A DNA stretch of 30,763 nt. It comes from a virus. The stretch covers positions 1 through 30,763 of the IMG/VR virus record IMGVR_UViG_3300028558_000081. One strand, 5' to 3'. Under the pieces are notes generated by a model. It searched no databases and was not told the origin of the DNA. It was given only the letters and a program-made list of their open reading frames with translations. Shown in pieces: positions 21,574-28,998 of the stretch; position 1 is the first letter of the stretch; each line of letters begins with the position of its first letter. The position numbers were made by a program, and so were the translations under genes.

Positions 21574-23742
21574 TCACCACTTCGGTCGCGTTGAACGGTT
21601 GCGCCCTTGATAATTGGTCACTGCCACAGCAAGTGCTGGCGCGTTGGTCTTTATGAAATCTGCAACGCCTGCCGCATCGATTGCGTGAATGTGGATTGGC
21701 GACCCGCCACCAACCTTGGCACCGTCACGAATTGCCTGCGCTGGACCTGCCGGCACGATCATTTCGTCCTTGTGAATTTGGGCATACATCGTTGACGGGA
21801 CCTGCCATGCCCCGGTCTCGAATTTTGGCACGGCGGCAAGTTGCGCCAGCACAGTTGCTTCTCCCGCAGCGGCAGGACCGGCAGCAGCCGGGCCAAGGAA
21901 TGGTGCCAGGTTTGCGAAGATGCCGGCGAACGCCAGCGCCGCATCGGCGGTAATGGCGCTCGTGAACGACGCAACGCGGATAGGAAGCGTCTCAGCCGCG
22001 GCAGCAGCTTCTGCGGCAGCCTTCGCACCCGTCGTGCTTTGCGTCGCAAAAAGCTGCGCCGCCTGCCCGGCGAGCCATTGGAACACCATCTTTTCGATGG
22101 CCTGAATGAAATAGATCACCATGTCACCGATGATCGACCGGAATGCTTGCGTAAATGTGGTCGTGCCAGCAAGCAAGCCGCGAAGCTGGCCATTGAACGA
22201 CGACTGCAACGAACCGAAAACCTCGTCCCATTTCGATTTCATCGACAGCAAAGACTGGGCATTGAGGTTGACCATCTCGGTGCTGAATTTCGCAGTAGCG
22301 GCAACCATCTTCTGGTTTTCGGCTTCCCACTCTTTCGAGTGAGCGGGCCAGAGATCGCGGATTTTCTGCAGCGTTGCGCGTTCTTGCTCGAACTCCGCCT
22401 CGGTCGCAGCCATCGTCGATGCAAATTTCTGGTCGTCCGACGTTTTCCATAAACCCGCATCAAGGTCGTACAGGATTTTCTTTTTCGCCAAGGTCTGTTG
22501 CAGCAGCGATAGCTCAGTTTCGTATCGCGCCCTCTGTGCTTCAAGAGAAGCTCTCGCGCCTTCGTTTATCGCCGCGGCATTCTGACCGCCGCCGCCGCCG
22601 TGGTCGTCGCCATGTGACGCACCGCCGGAAATGGCGTCAGACAATTCCTTCATCATCGCCTTGACGCGGGCGACAAGTTCGGTCTGCTTTTCCGTGAGAT
22701 TTCGTCCAGCTTTCTCAGCGCCGGTATTGAAACTCGCGATGAATGCGTCCCATGCCGCCACGATACCGCCACCAATGATGGCACCCCCAGCCGCGCCGCC
22801 AGGTCCGCCCAAAGCACCAAGCGCACCACCAATCGCAGCACCGGCAAGCACGCGCTTGAATTTCGTGGCGATGTCGTCAAGGCTTGCGCCGAGTTCATCG
22901 AATAGACCGATGAGACCGATGATTGCATTGCCGAGCGTTTCGATCAGCGCCTTCGCAAAGTCCTGAATGGTCTTTGTGTCGAGCGACTGAATCCACTTCG
23001 TCATGCTGGTGACAATGAGATCGATCGCAGGCTTGAGCACGGTAAAAATTCTAGCCCCGAGGCTCTGGGCGCTGAGGCTCAAGAATTCCAGTTTGTTGTG
23101 CGTATCCGCCATTCCCGGGATGGCAGCGGCCAGACCTTCCTGTGACTGACGCACCGCGTCCTGCATTTGCTTGAAGCCTTCGGCCCCGAGCCGAAGCGCC
23201 GGGATCATCTGCTGCACACCGCGACCACCGAGGATCATCAGCGCGTTGGTCAGATTGAGGCTGGGGTTGAACTTTGAAACCGCATCAGCCAACTTGCTGA
23301 AATACTCATCGGCCGGAATGCCGATCAGGTCCTTCGCATTAAGACCGAGGACCTTCAACGCCTGCGCTTGCGGGCCAAGAGCATCGGCCGTCGATCTCTG
23401 CACACCAAGCGACATGCGCTCGATCGCAAGAGACATTCCTTCGATCGACGAACCTGTGAGTTTTGCGACGCCGGAAAGATTGACCACGGCATCTGCCGAA
23501 AGGCCAAGCCTGGCCATCATGATCTCGGTCTGCTCACCGAGTTCGGCCATCGTCTCGACAAATTGCTTCATCGCCTCGACTGAGAACGCGATGCCGATTA
23601 TCTCGCCGAGTTTTTTGAAACTCTCGCCAGCGGTTTCGACGCTGCCTTTGATGCTCTCGATATGAGATTTCGATTCATCGACCGCCGCAATGAGCTGGTC
23701 GATCTTTGCGCCGATAGTCAGTTCGACGTCATTGTCGGCCAT
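21574..23742 (-). CDS. Tail tape measure protein
   Basis: 722 residues, mostly helical: coiled-coil N-terminus (KIDQLIAAVDESKSHIESIK), long amphipathic regions, and a Gly/Ala-rich hydrophobic segment (GGALGALGGPGGAAGGAIIG) of the kind that inserts in the host membrane. The C-terminal third again is Ala-rich with apolar stretches. Position between the tail chaperones and the distal tail protein fits. By the usual ~0.15 nm per residue, a tail of about 110 nm is implied; this is an estimate. Confidence 0.9.
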   Translation of the reverse strand: MADNDVELTIGAKIDQLIAAVDESKSHIESIKGSVETAGESFKKLGEIIGIAFSVEAMKQFVETMAELGEQTEIMMARLGLSADAVVNLSGVAKLTGSSIEGMSLAIERMSLGVQRSTADALGPQAQALKVLGLNAKDLIGIPADEYFSKLADAVSKFNPSLNLTNALMILGGRGVQQMIPALRLGAEGFKQMQDAVRQSQEGLAAAIPGMADTHNKLEFLSLSAQSLGARIFTVLKPAIDLIVTSMTKWIQSLDTKTIQDFAKALIETLGNAIIGLIGLFDELGASLDDIATKFKRVLAGAAIGGALGALGGPGGAAGGAIIGGGIVAAWDAFIASFNTGAEKAGRNLTEKQTELVARVKAMMKELSDAISGGASHGDDHGGGGGQNAAAINEGARASLEAQRARYETELSLLQQTLAKKKILYDLDAGLWKTSDDQKFASTMAATEAEFEQERATLQKIRDLWPAHSKEWEAENQKMVAATAKFSTEMVNLNAQSLLSMKSKWDEVFGSLQSSFNGQLRGLLAGTTTFTQAFRSIIGDMVIYFIQAIEKMVFQWLAGQAAQLFATQSTTGAKAAAEAAAAAETLPIRVASFTSAITADAALAFAGIFANLAPFLGPAAAGPAAAGEATVLAQLAAVPKFETGAWQVPSTMYAQIHKDEMIVPAGPAQAIRDGAKVGGGSPIHIHAIDAAGVADFIKTNAPALAVAVTNYQGRNRSTRPKW

Positions 23743-23745
23743 GAC

Positions 23746-24317
23746 CTATTGCCTCCCCAGTCCGGGGATTGTCCCGCCAGTAGCGCGCATCAGCGCCATC
23801 GCTTCCTCAGCGTTAAGGTGCTTGGACTTGTCTGCGACGGGATCGGACGGCTTGAAGCCGACAAACCCGGCGACAAGCTGGCGGATCGGCGGGAAGCGAC
23901 GCCAGTGTGCGAACAATCGCTGGACGTCGAACAGTGTCATGGCGCCGATCTCGCGGGGCGTATAGCCGCAATCGGTTTGCAGCAGCCCGTAGATTTCCTC
24001 GAAGTAATTTCCGTCCAGAGGGCGGCTTACGCCGCCTGCGGAGGGTTTTCGCTGGTCTTGACCACCCCCGCGCCGCCCATGACGGCATTGATCGCCGTGG
24101 TGACCTCGTCCATCGATGCGCGCACCGGGCCGGTCGGCTTCGGCTCCATGTCCTCGATGATGATCTTGAACATGCCGAATGCGACCTTGGCACTCGCGGC
24201 CGGATTTGCGGGATCGACGTCGGCCTGAGATTCTGCCAACCGCTCGAGTTGGTCCAGCGTGAGAGTGGGGACCTTGTAGGTCTCGCCGTCGAGGACGATT
24301 TCAGTGTGTCGCGCCAT
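23746..24317 (-). CDS. Tail assembly chaperone G-T (made by -1 frameshift)
   Basis: The frame that ends at TAG 23746-23748 is open well upstream of its first ATG and encodes DGNYFEEIYGLLQTDCGYTP, then REIGAMTLFDVQRLFAHWRR, a typical T-domain of alphaproteobacterial tail chaperones. It joins the G frame through the slip site at 24042-24048: join(24317..24042, 24042..23746), predicted 190 residues. The T part recruits the tape measure/tail tube during tail assembly in known G/GT systems. A separate protein from the internal ATG at 23940 is less likely because it would cut the conserved segment. Confidence 0.85.
24021..24048 (-). promoter_or_regulatory. Programmed -1 ribosomal frameshift site
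   Basis: On the minus strand: heptamer A-AAC-CCT (24048-24042) in the right phase for X-XXY-YYZ, then a 5-base spacer, then the hairpin GGCGGC-GTAA-GCCGCC (24036-24021) with a GNRA loop. The zero-frame stop TAA lies in that loop. All three parts of a classical signal are present. Confidence 0.88.
24027..24317 (-). CDS. Tail assembly chaperone G
   Basis: 96 residues; N-terminal beta part (HTEIVLDGETYKVPTLTLDQ) and helical remainder (FGMFKIIIEDMEP). It lies between the major tail protein and the tape measure, the canonical place of the G gene. Its ATG is separated from the previous stop by 1 base. The zero-frame stop is placed inside the frameshift hairpin. G alone is expected to be the more abundant product, G-T the minor one. 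Confidence 0.85.
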   Translation of the reverse strand: MARHTEIVLDGETYKVPTLTLDQLERLAESQADVDPANPAASAKVAFGMFKIIIEDMEPKPTGPVRASMDEVTTAINAVMGGAGVVKTSENPPQAA

Positions 24318-24318
24318 A

Positions 24319-25083
24319 TTACGAAATCTCCGGATAGGTCATGTCGAAGACCCGGTTACTCGAATCCGCAAAGAAGCTGAAATCGAATTCCGGGATCATG
24401 AAGTCTTCGAGCTTGAACGGCATCGACAGTTTGTCTGCGATGCACTGATAGACGCGGACTACGAACGGCTTGGCCGTCGGCTGATTGAGGCTCGTGTAAT
24501 AGTCGAGTTGGAACGTCGGCGTGTAGCCGATCGGCTTGTTGATGACGTTGAGGGTCTCGCCGGTCGCCGTGGTCGAGCGGTAGGTGACCTTGATGCCGAC
24601 GCTCTCATCCGCATCCGCGAAATAGTACAGGCCGGTTGCCGTGGCCGCGTACTGGCCGACGGTCAATGCCGAGACATTGGCCGTGCTAACCCGCTGCATC
24701 GGTAGGCCCTTGGTCGAATAGGTCACGCCGAGGTCGGATTCAAACGTCGCGGTTGACCCGACTTGCACGGTCGGGTTTGTGCTGCCCGGGATCGAATAGG
24801 TGGAATCGACGCTCCATGCCGCGCCGCCAGTCGAGAAGTTGTTCCCGAAAAAGCAGGCATTCCACGCAATGCCGGAAATTTCGGCGGACTTGAATTTGCC
24901 GGTGGCTTTGATGGTGGACCGAGCTGCGACCAGCGGATATTGGTTCTGCCCGTAGAGCATCTTGGTCGTGCCGGCCGCGTCGAGCGAGAATTCCTGCGCG
25001 TAACCGACGTTGATCGCAAGCGGGGTGGTGAGATCGGTGCGCGTAAGGATCAGGATGCCGGGGCCGAAGGCTGCAAAGGCCAT
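24319..25083 (-). CDS. Major tail tube protein
   Basis: 254 residues, beta-rich (QEFSLDAAGTTKMLYGQNQY, STIKATGKFKSAEISG, FQLDYYTSLNQPTAKPFVVR), no signal peptide or membrane part. The length and the position directly before the G chaperone are those of siphovirus tail tube proteins. The C-terminal segment (MPFKLEDFMIPEFDFSFFAD) matches the end of tail tube proteins that carry a strand-rich tail. It starts 60 bases after the upstream gene; that gap shows nothing else. Confidence 0.8.
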   Translation of the reverse strand: MAFAAFGPGILILTRTDLTTPLAINVGYAQEFSLDAAGTTKMLYGQNQYPLVAARSTIKATGKFKSAEISGIAWNACFFGNNFSTGGAAWSVDSTYSIPGSTNPTVQVGSTATFESDLGVTYSTKGLPMQRVSTANVSALTVGQYAATATGLYYFADADESVGIKVTYRSTTATGETLNVINKPIGYTPTFQLDYYTSLNQPTAKPFVVRVYQCIADKLSMPFKLEDFMIPEFDFSFFADSSNRVFDMTYPEIS

Positions 25084-25143
25084 GACGCGATCTCCATCAA
25101 AGGGCGGCCGGCGCCGTCTCGGCGCTGGAGTTGCCGGGTTATA

Positions 25144-25704
25144 TCATGCAGAGTTTGGATAAAGCATTACCGATATCGGTATCCCAACCATCCCCAGACC
25201 TGTCGGGTCGATGTCAGGGGTGATGTAGAGAATATCGCCCTCCACCCAGCAATGGCTTACCAGCCCGGTCGGATAGGCCGCCTTGTTGTCCGGCGTCGAA
25301 AGGGTGCAGGCATTCTGCGACGCGCTGTCGTTGGCGAAGCCGTCGTTTAGGATTGTCTCCACAAGGTCGTTGAACGGGGTCGAACCTGGCCCCGGCTCCG
25401 ACGACGGGCCGCCCGGCGTTCCTGTGCCGGGGTATTCCGCATAGATCACTATGGTGCGCTTCATCGTGATAACCGACGGCGACGCCCGGCCACGCGGTTC
25501 GACCTTGTCAACCCCGCCGCCTAACCCGACGCCGTCATATAAAAACAGGGCCGGAAGACTTATCGGGGAATCCCCCTGCTGCCGGCTCGCCAGCATCTGT
25601 TCCCACGTCCAGAAACGACGGCTGTAATACTTAAAGCTATCCCCGCATGCGTCCTTTAGCCGAGCGAGTAACGTGTCCATGACGGTATCGCGAAATGAGG
25701 TCAT
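25144..25704 (-). CDS. Tail terminator-like protein
   Basis: 186 residues: N-terminal helices (RDTVMDTLLARLKDACG), beta strands and a Pro/Gly-rich loop (PGTGTPGGPSSEPGPGST), then FNDLVETILNDGFAN and a final strand pair (IDPTGLGMVGIPISVML). The fold order (helix, strand, loop, helix, strand) and location between gp10-like and tail tube genes fit the tail terminator/tail-completion family. No direct motif. ATGA overlap with the preceding gene. Confidence 0.65.
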   Translation of the reverse strand: MTSFRDTVMDTLLARLKDACGDSFKYYSRRFWTWEQMLASRQQGDSPISLPALFLYDGVGLGGGVDKVEPRGRASPSVITMKRTIVIYAEYPGTGTPGGPSSEPGPGSTPFNDLVETILNDGFANDSASQNACTLSTPDNKAAYPTGLVSHCWVEGDILYITPDIDPTGLGMVGIPISVMLYPNSA

Positions 25705-26189
25705 GCCGCTTTCGCCCCATTCTGCGCCGCTTTTTGCAAGGCGTTGACAATCTCGCTCTGCATTTCGTCCAGCGACCGCTGCATGTAGTTGATGCCGGCA
25801 AATCCCGGATGATGCACGGCCTTAAAGGCCGCATTGATGCCGAGTTTTTCCCAAAAGAAAAACAGCGCGGAACCGGGCTTGGCTTCGATCAAATGCGCCT
25901 TGGCGCCGGTATCGAGCACGGCCGGAACCATGTTCGACTTTTGATCGCCGGTCCAGACTACTCGAACCCGTCCGTAAAGATAGGTCGGGCTTTCGACCAT
26001 TTCCTTTTTGACGTCGATATTCTTGCGGCTTTTGAGTTCGCTGTTGAGCTTGGCCTCAACCGACGCGCCGAGGCGCTTCGTCAAATCGGGGATCACGGTA
26101 CGAAGATTGCGCCGGATGCCTTCCGGTATTCCGGCATCGGAGAATTTCAGCAGGGCCTTTCGGGCGTCGACTTGGATCTCAGGGATCAT
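25701..26189 (-). CDS. HK97 gp10-like head-tail joining protein
   Basis: 162 residues: helix-rich start (GIPEGIRRNLRTVIPDLTKR), a central beta part (PTYLYGRVRVVWTGDQ, LDTGAKAHLIEAKPG) and a C-terminal helix pair (NYMQRSLDEMQSEIVNALQK). The ‘LDTGAKAH.IE….AL’ segment is typical of gp10-like minor tail/head-tail proteins. Located between the connector and the terminator candidate, as in HK97-type cassettes. ATGA overlaps at both ends. Confidence 0.75.
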   Translation of the reverse strand: MIPEIQVDARKALLKFSDAGIPEGIRRNLRTVIPDLTKRLGASVEAKLNSELKSRKNIDVKKEMVESPTYLYGRVRVVWTGDQKSNMVPAVLDTGAKAHLIEAKPGSALFFFWEKLGINAAFKAVHHPGFAGINYMQRSLDEMQSEIVNALQKAAQNGAKAA

Positions 26190-27004
26190 GACCCGCTCCC
26201 GGTCGGGCCGCCATCGATGTAGACCGGCGGCGCACTCCCTGACGGGTTAAGCAAATTGTCGTCCATGCCGATGATGAAACTCGGCTGGACGCGGTCGGTA
26301 TCGTTCTGCTGTGCCACCTTATCCGCGATGCTGATGCCGCCCATGTACGGCATCGTGCCGCCGCGCGCCATGCCGCGGTTCTCCAATTCCTTGGCCCGCA
26401 GTGTGTAGGCGATGGCCTGCTGGCTGTAGTTGGTTTGCAGACCGCTGGCGCCCTGCACGGTGTTGACCTTGCGGCTGTACTGCGCTGCTATCTCCCGACA
26501 GCACTCCGCCGCAGCAAGATAAACGTTCGAGTAAAGACTGATCGCAAAGCGGATTTCTTCATCCTGCAACTGCTGATCAGAGGCCAGCACGTCGCCCACG
26601 AGACGGCGAACCTGGTAAAGCGTGTTAGTTCGCAACGCGGTGCTGTCGTAGGTCCACGTCGGTGCGAGGCCGACCTGCATTCGGCCGACCGAGACGGTGG
26701 TCGGGTTGCCGTCACCGTCCGTGACCGTGGCCTGATGAATGTAGGAACCGCTTAGACTAGCGGTGTCCGTCGCAAGGATGGCGACCTGAAATTTGCCATC
26801 GGTGCCGTCCGTGACGAACGTAATGCCGCCACCGGTCTTGGTCTTTGAAATGACCGGCACATCAAGGTCATCGCGGATCGCGGACCATGCAATCTCGGTC
26901 GACCCCGAAATATCGATGGCTACGCCGGCGCTGTTCTTCACCGTGAAAATCGGCGAGACGGCGTTGCCTTGATAGGTGACGAAATCCTGATTGATTGATG
27001 CCAT
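26186..27004 (-). CDS. Fusion of Ig-like domain and head-tail connector
   Basis: The ATG at 27004 (AGG 7 bases upstream) is used; a longer reading runs into the upstream stop at 27028. 272 residues. Residues 1-115 are an immunoglobulin-like beta sandwich (YQGNAVSPIFTVKNSAGVAI, FQVAILATDTASLSGSYIHQ) like the N-terminal domain of BppU-type baseplate proteins. Residues ~125-200 (LYQVRRLVGDVLASDQQLQD, EEIRFAISLYSNVYLAAAEC) are the helix pattern of gp6-like head-tail connectors. A connector with an Ig domain in front is uncommon; the Ig part may decorate the neck. The C-terminus is Gly/Pro-rich. Confidence 0.75.
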   Translation of the reverse strand: MASINQDFVTYQGNAVSPIFTVKNSAGVAIDISGSTEIAWSAIRDDLDVPVISKTKTGGGITFVTDGTDGKFQVAILATDTASLSGSYIHQATVTDGDGNPTTVSVGRMQVGLAPTWTYDSTALRTNTLYQVRRLVGDVLASDQQLQDEEIRFAISLYSNVYLAAAECCREIAAQYSRKVNTVQGASGLQTNYSQQAIAYTLRAKELENRGMARGGTMPYMGGISIADKVAQQNDTDRVQPSFIIGMDDNLLNPSGSAPPVYIDGGPTGSGS

Positions 27005-27027
27005 CGCAGACCTATAGCACGGGCAGG

Positions 27028-28998
27028 TTACCCGCCGCTGCCGACCCCGAGCGTCGGCAGACCGCCGCCCCCAAGCCCGTAAAACCGCCAACCGCTATTG
27101 CCGCCACCGCTCGTCGAATGGTTTCCGGCAAACCACAGGGCCCCCCCGGTCGCGGTGCTGTCCGTGATCGACAGATAGTCGCTTGACACATAGCCGCTCG
27201 ATTTGGATAGCGTCGCGGGTGTGCCAGGTGACGAAGAAGTCAGGCTGATCTTGTGGCTTGCATCGGCTCCGGACGCCGTAAAACTCGATACCGTCTGCGT
27301 CGTGCTCGCCGGGAACTGGACCGTCCGCGCCGTGGTGCCGTCAATCTTGAAGTCGTTGAAGGTGTTTGCGCCTGTGATGATGAGGGTGCCGGTAGAGGCT
27401 GGGTTGTAAAAGTTCAGTTTGTAGTACGATACGGTGTTGCTCCCGGAGAAACTCGCCGTTCCGGAGATTATGCCCGCATACCTAATCTCAATGGTCCCGC
27501 TGACCGTGAAACCAGCATAGTTCGGAGCCCAAGGCGAGCCGGAGGTTCGCCACATGTTCCAGACGCCGCTGCCGGAAATCCCGTGCGACACGTTTCCGTT
27601 GGCTCGGAGGATGTCCAAGTTTACTATATTGCCGCCGTCGGCAAAAGTGCCTAATTGCACATCCAACCCACTCGTGCCGGAATTGCCGAAGGTGTCTTGC
27701 GCGGTATATGAGCCGCCGAAGGCGTTGATCACTAAAATACCCGGAAATCCTTTACCAGCACAGGTTATCGTCTGAGCTCCTCTTCCCTGAGCGTTGACAG
27801 GCTGAACGCCCGACGCGGTCATCCCGCTGCCAAACTTCCAGTTTCCGTAGAACGCGCTTCCGTTGCCGTCAGATGAGACAAAATTGAAACTCAGCGTCTT
27901 CAGGTATTGCGAGGCGTCTATGTTTCTACCCATCCTAGGAACGTCGATCCCTAGCGTGGTGGCCGTCGATGAACTGCCGAGGCTCACGTCATCCTGCGGC
28001 AGCGGCACGCGGTTCGTCGTTCCGGCCCATGTCGCGGTCGACCAGTTGATCGTGCCGGTCGAGGCGAGCGTCAGCGAGACAGACGGGTCGAACGTGATGC
28101 CGGAATTGCCGAGCGCATCCCCGAAGCTCGTCCCGGTCCATGTGCCGAAGGTGCCGGCCGAGGCGATGTCCTGGAAGTCGACGTTGGTCAGCGAGACGGT
28201 CGCGCCAGAGGGGACGGAGATGGTGCGCTGTGTGCCGAGCGCATTCGATTTCACGAATGCGCGGTTGACCGTCGAGTTACCAGAAATAGTGAGCGATCCG
28301 GCGGCAGCAATCGTGATATTCGAGCTTAGCGAATAGCTGTCAGTTTTGTTGGTCGTGCTGGTGTAGCTGAATGAACTTGCGGTCAGCGCACCACCTGCGG
28401 TCCATAGGCCAGCGCCAGTCGTGCTGATCGTGCCATAGGTCAAAGCCCCGAACGTCTGTGTGAGCGAAGTGCCAGCGCCCCCACCTGTAAAATTGATCGT
28501 GCTGCTGGCCGCTGTGAACGTCAGCGTCCCCGCCGTGCTCACATTCCACGGCGTCCCGCTCGTCCCCGTGATATTGATCGTGCTGCCAGTCAGCGTCAGC
28601 GTGCGCGTGCCGGAGGTGGAGGTCAGGCTCGTGAAGCTGTGCGTATTTGCGCCGGTAACGAATGTCCCGGCCGTCACCGTCACGGTGCCGAACGTCACAC
28701 CGCCGCTGAAAGCGGTAGTGATGTTGGCTGCGCCGAAGGCCAAGGCGCTCGTAGCCGCCGTCGATGCAATCGTGACCGTGCCGGTTCCGCTGTTTGCGTC
28801 AAAAGTTGCAGTGTCGGACGATGTTGGAGGTCCTGCTCCTGGCGTGCCACCCGACGACGTTGCCCAGTTGGTCGTAAGAACGTTGTTCCACGTCCCGGTG
28901 CCGACGCCGGCAATCGCAACCCAAAAATAGCTTGCGGCAAAGCTCTGGCACGACAGAGATATCAGTAGCAGGAATGCGATGACAGCGCGGCGGATCAT
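27028..28998 (-). CDS. Exported autotransporter-passenger-like beta-repeat protein
   Basis: 656 residues; ATG 28998 overlaps the preceding stop as ATGA. Signal peptide MIRRAVIAFLLLISLSCQSF (cleavage after SFA-A, ~22). The mature N-terminus (SYFWVAIAGVGTGTWNNVLT, TNWATSSGG, SSDTATFD) matches the start of autotransporter-associated beta-strand repeats (W….G.W….NW….D.A.F). The rest is Ser/Thr/Gly-rich parallel-beta-helix-like sequence. There is no C-terminal beta-barrel: the protein ends in GLGGGGLPTLGVGSGG. It stands in the head-tail part of the operon rather than next to the fibres. Function unknown; an exported passenger domain or a capsid/neck fibre are the two main possibilities. Confidence 0.75.
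   Translation of the reverse strand: MIRRAVIAFLLLISLSCQSFAASYFWVAIAGVGTGTWNNVLTTNWATSSGGTPGAGPPTSSDTATFDANSGTGTVTIASTAATSALAFGAANITTAFSGGVTFGTVTVTAGTFVTGANTHSFTSLTSTSGTRTLTLTGSTINITGTSGTPWNVSTAGTLTFTAASSTINFTGGGAGTSLTQTFGALTYGTISTTGAGLWTAGGALTASSFSYTSTTNKTDSYSLSSNITIAAAGSLTISGNSTVNRAFVKSNALGTQRTISVPSGATVSLTNVDFQDIASAGTFGTWTGTSFGDALGNSGITFDPSVSLTLASTGTINWSTATWAGTTNRVPLPQDDVSLGSSSTATTLGIDVPRMGRNIDASQYLKTLSFNFVSSDGNGSAFYGNWKFGSGMTASGVQPVNAQGRGAQTITCAGKGFPGILVINAFGGSYTAQDTFGNSGTSGLDVQLGTFADGGNIVNLDILRANGNVSHGISGSGVWNMWRTSGSPWAPNYAGFTVSGTIEIRYAGIISGTASFSGSNTVSYYKLNFYNPASTGTLIITGANTFNDFKIDGTTARTVQFPASTTQTVSSFTASGADASHKISLTSSSPGTPATLSKSSGYVSSDYLSITDSTATGGALWFAGNHSTSGGGNSGWRFYGLGGGGLPTLGVGSGG

Noticed and set aside
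16447-24317. The whole window as a gene transfer agent
   Set aside because: The tail-tip order is GTA-like, but early genes, several fibre genes and an extended lysis cassette are typical of a phage.
27863-28930. Valine-rich plus-strand reading frames
   Set aside because: Antisense shadows of the Thr/Ser-rich passenger-like protein at 27028-28998.
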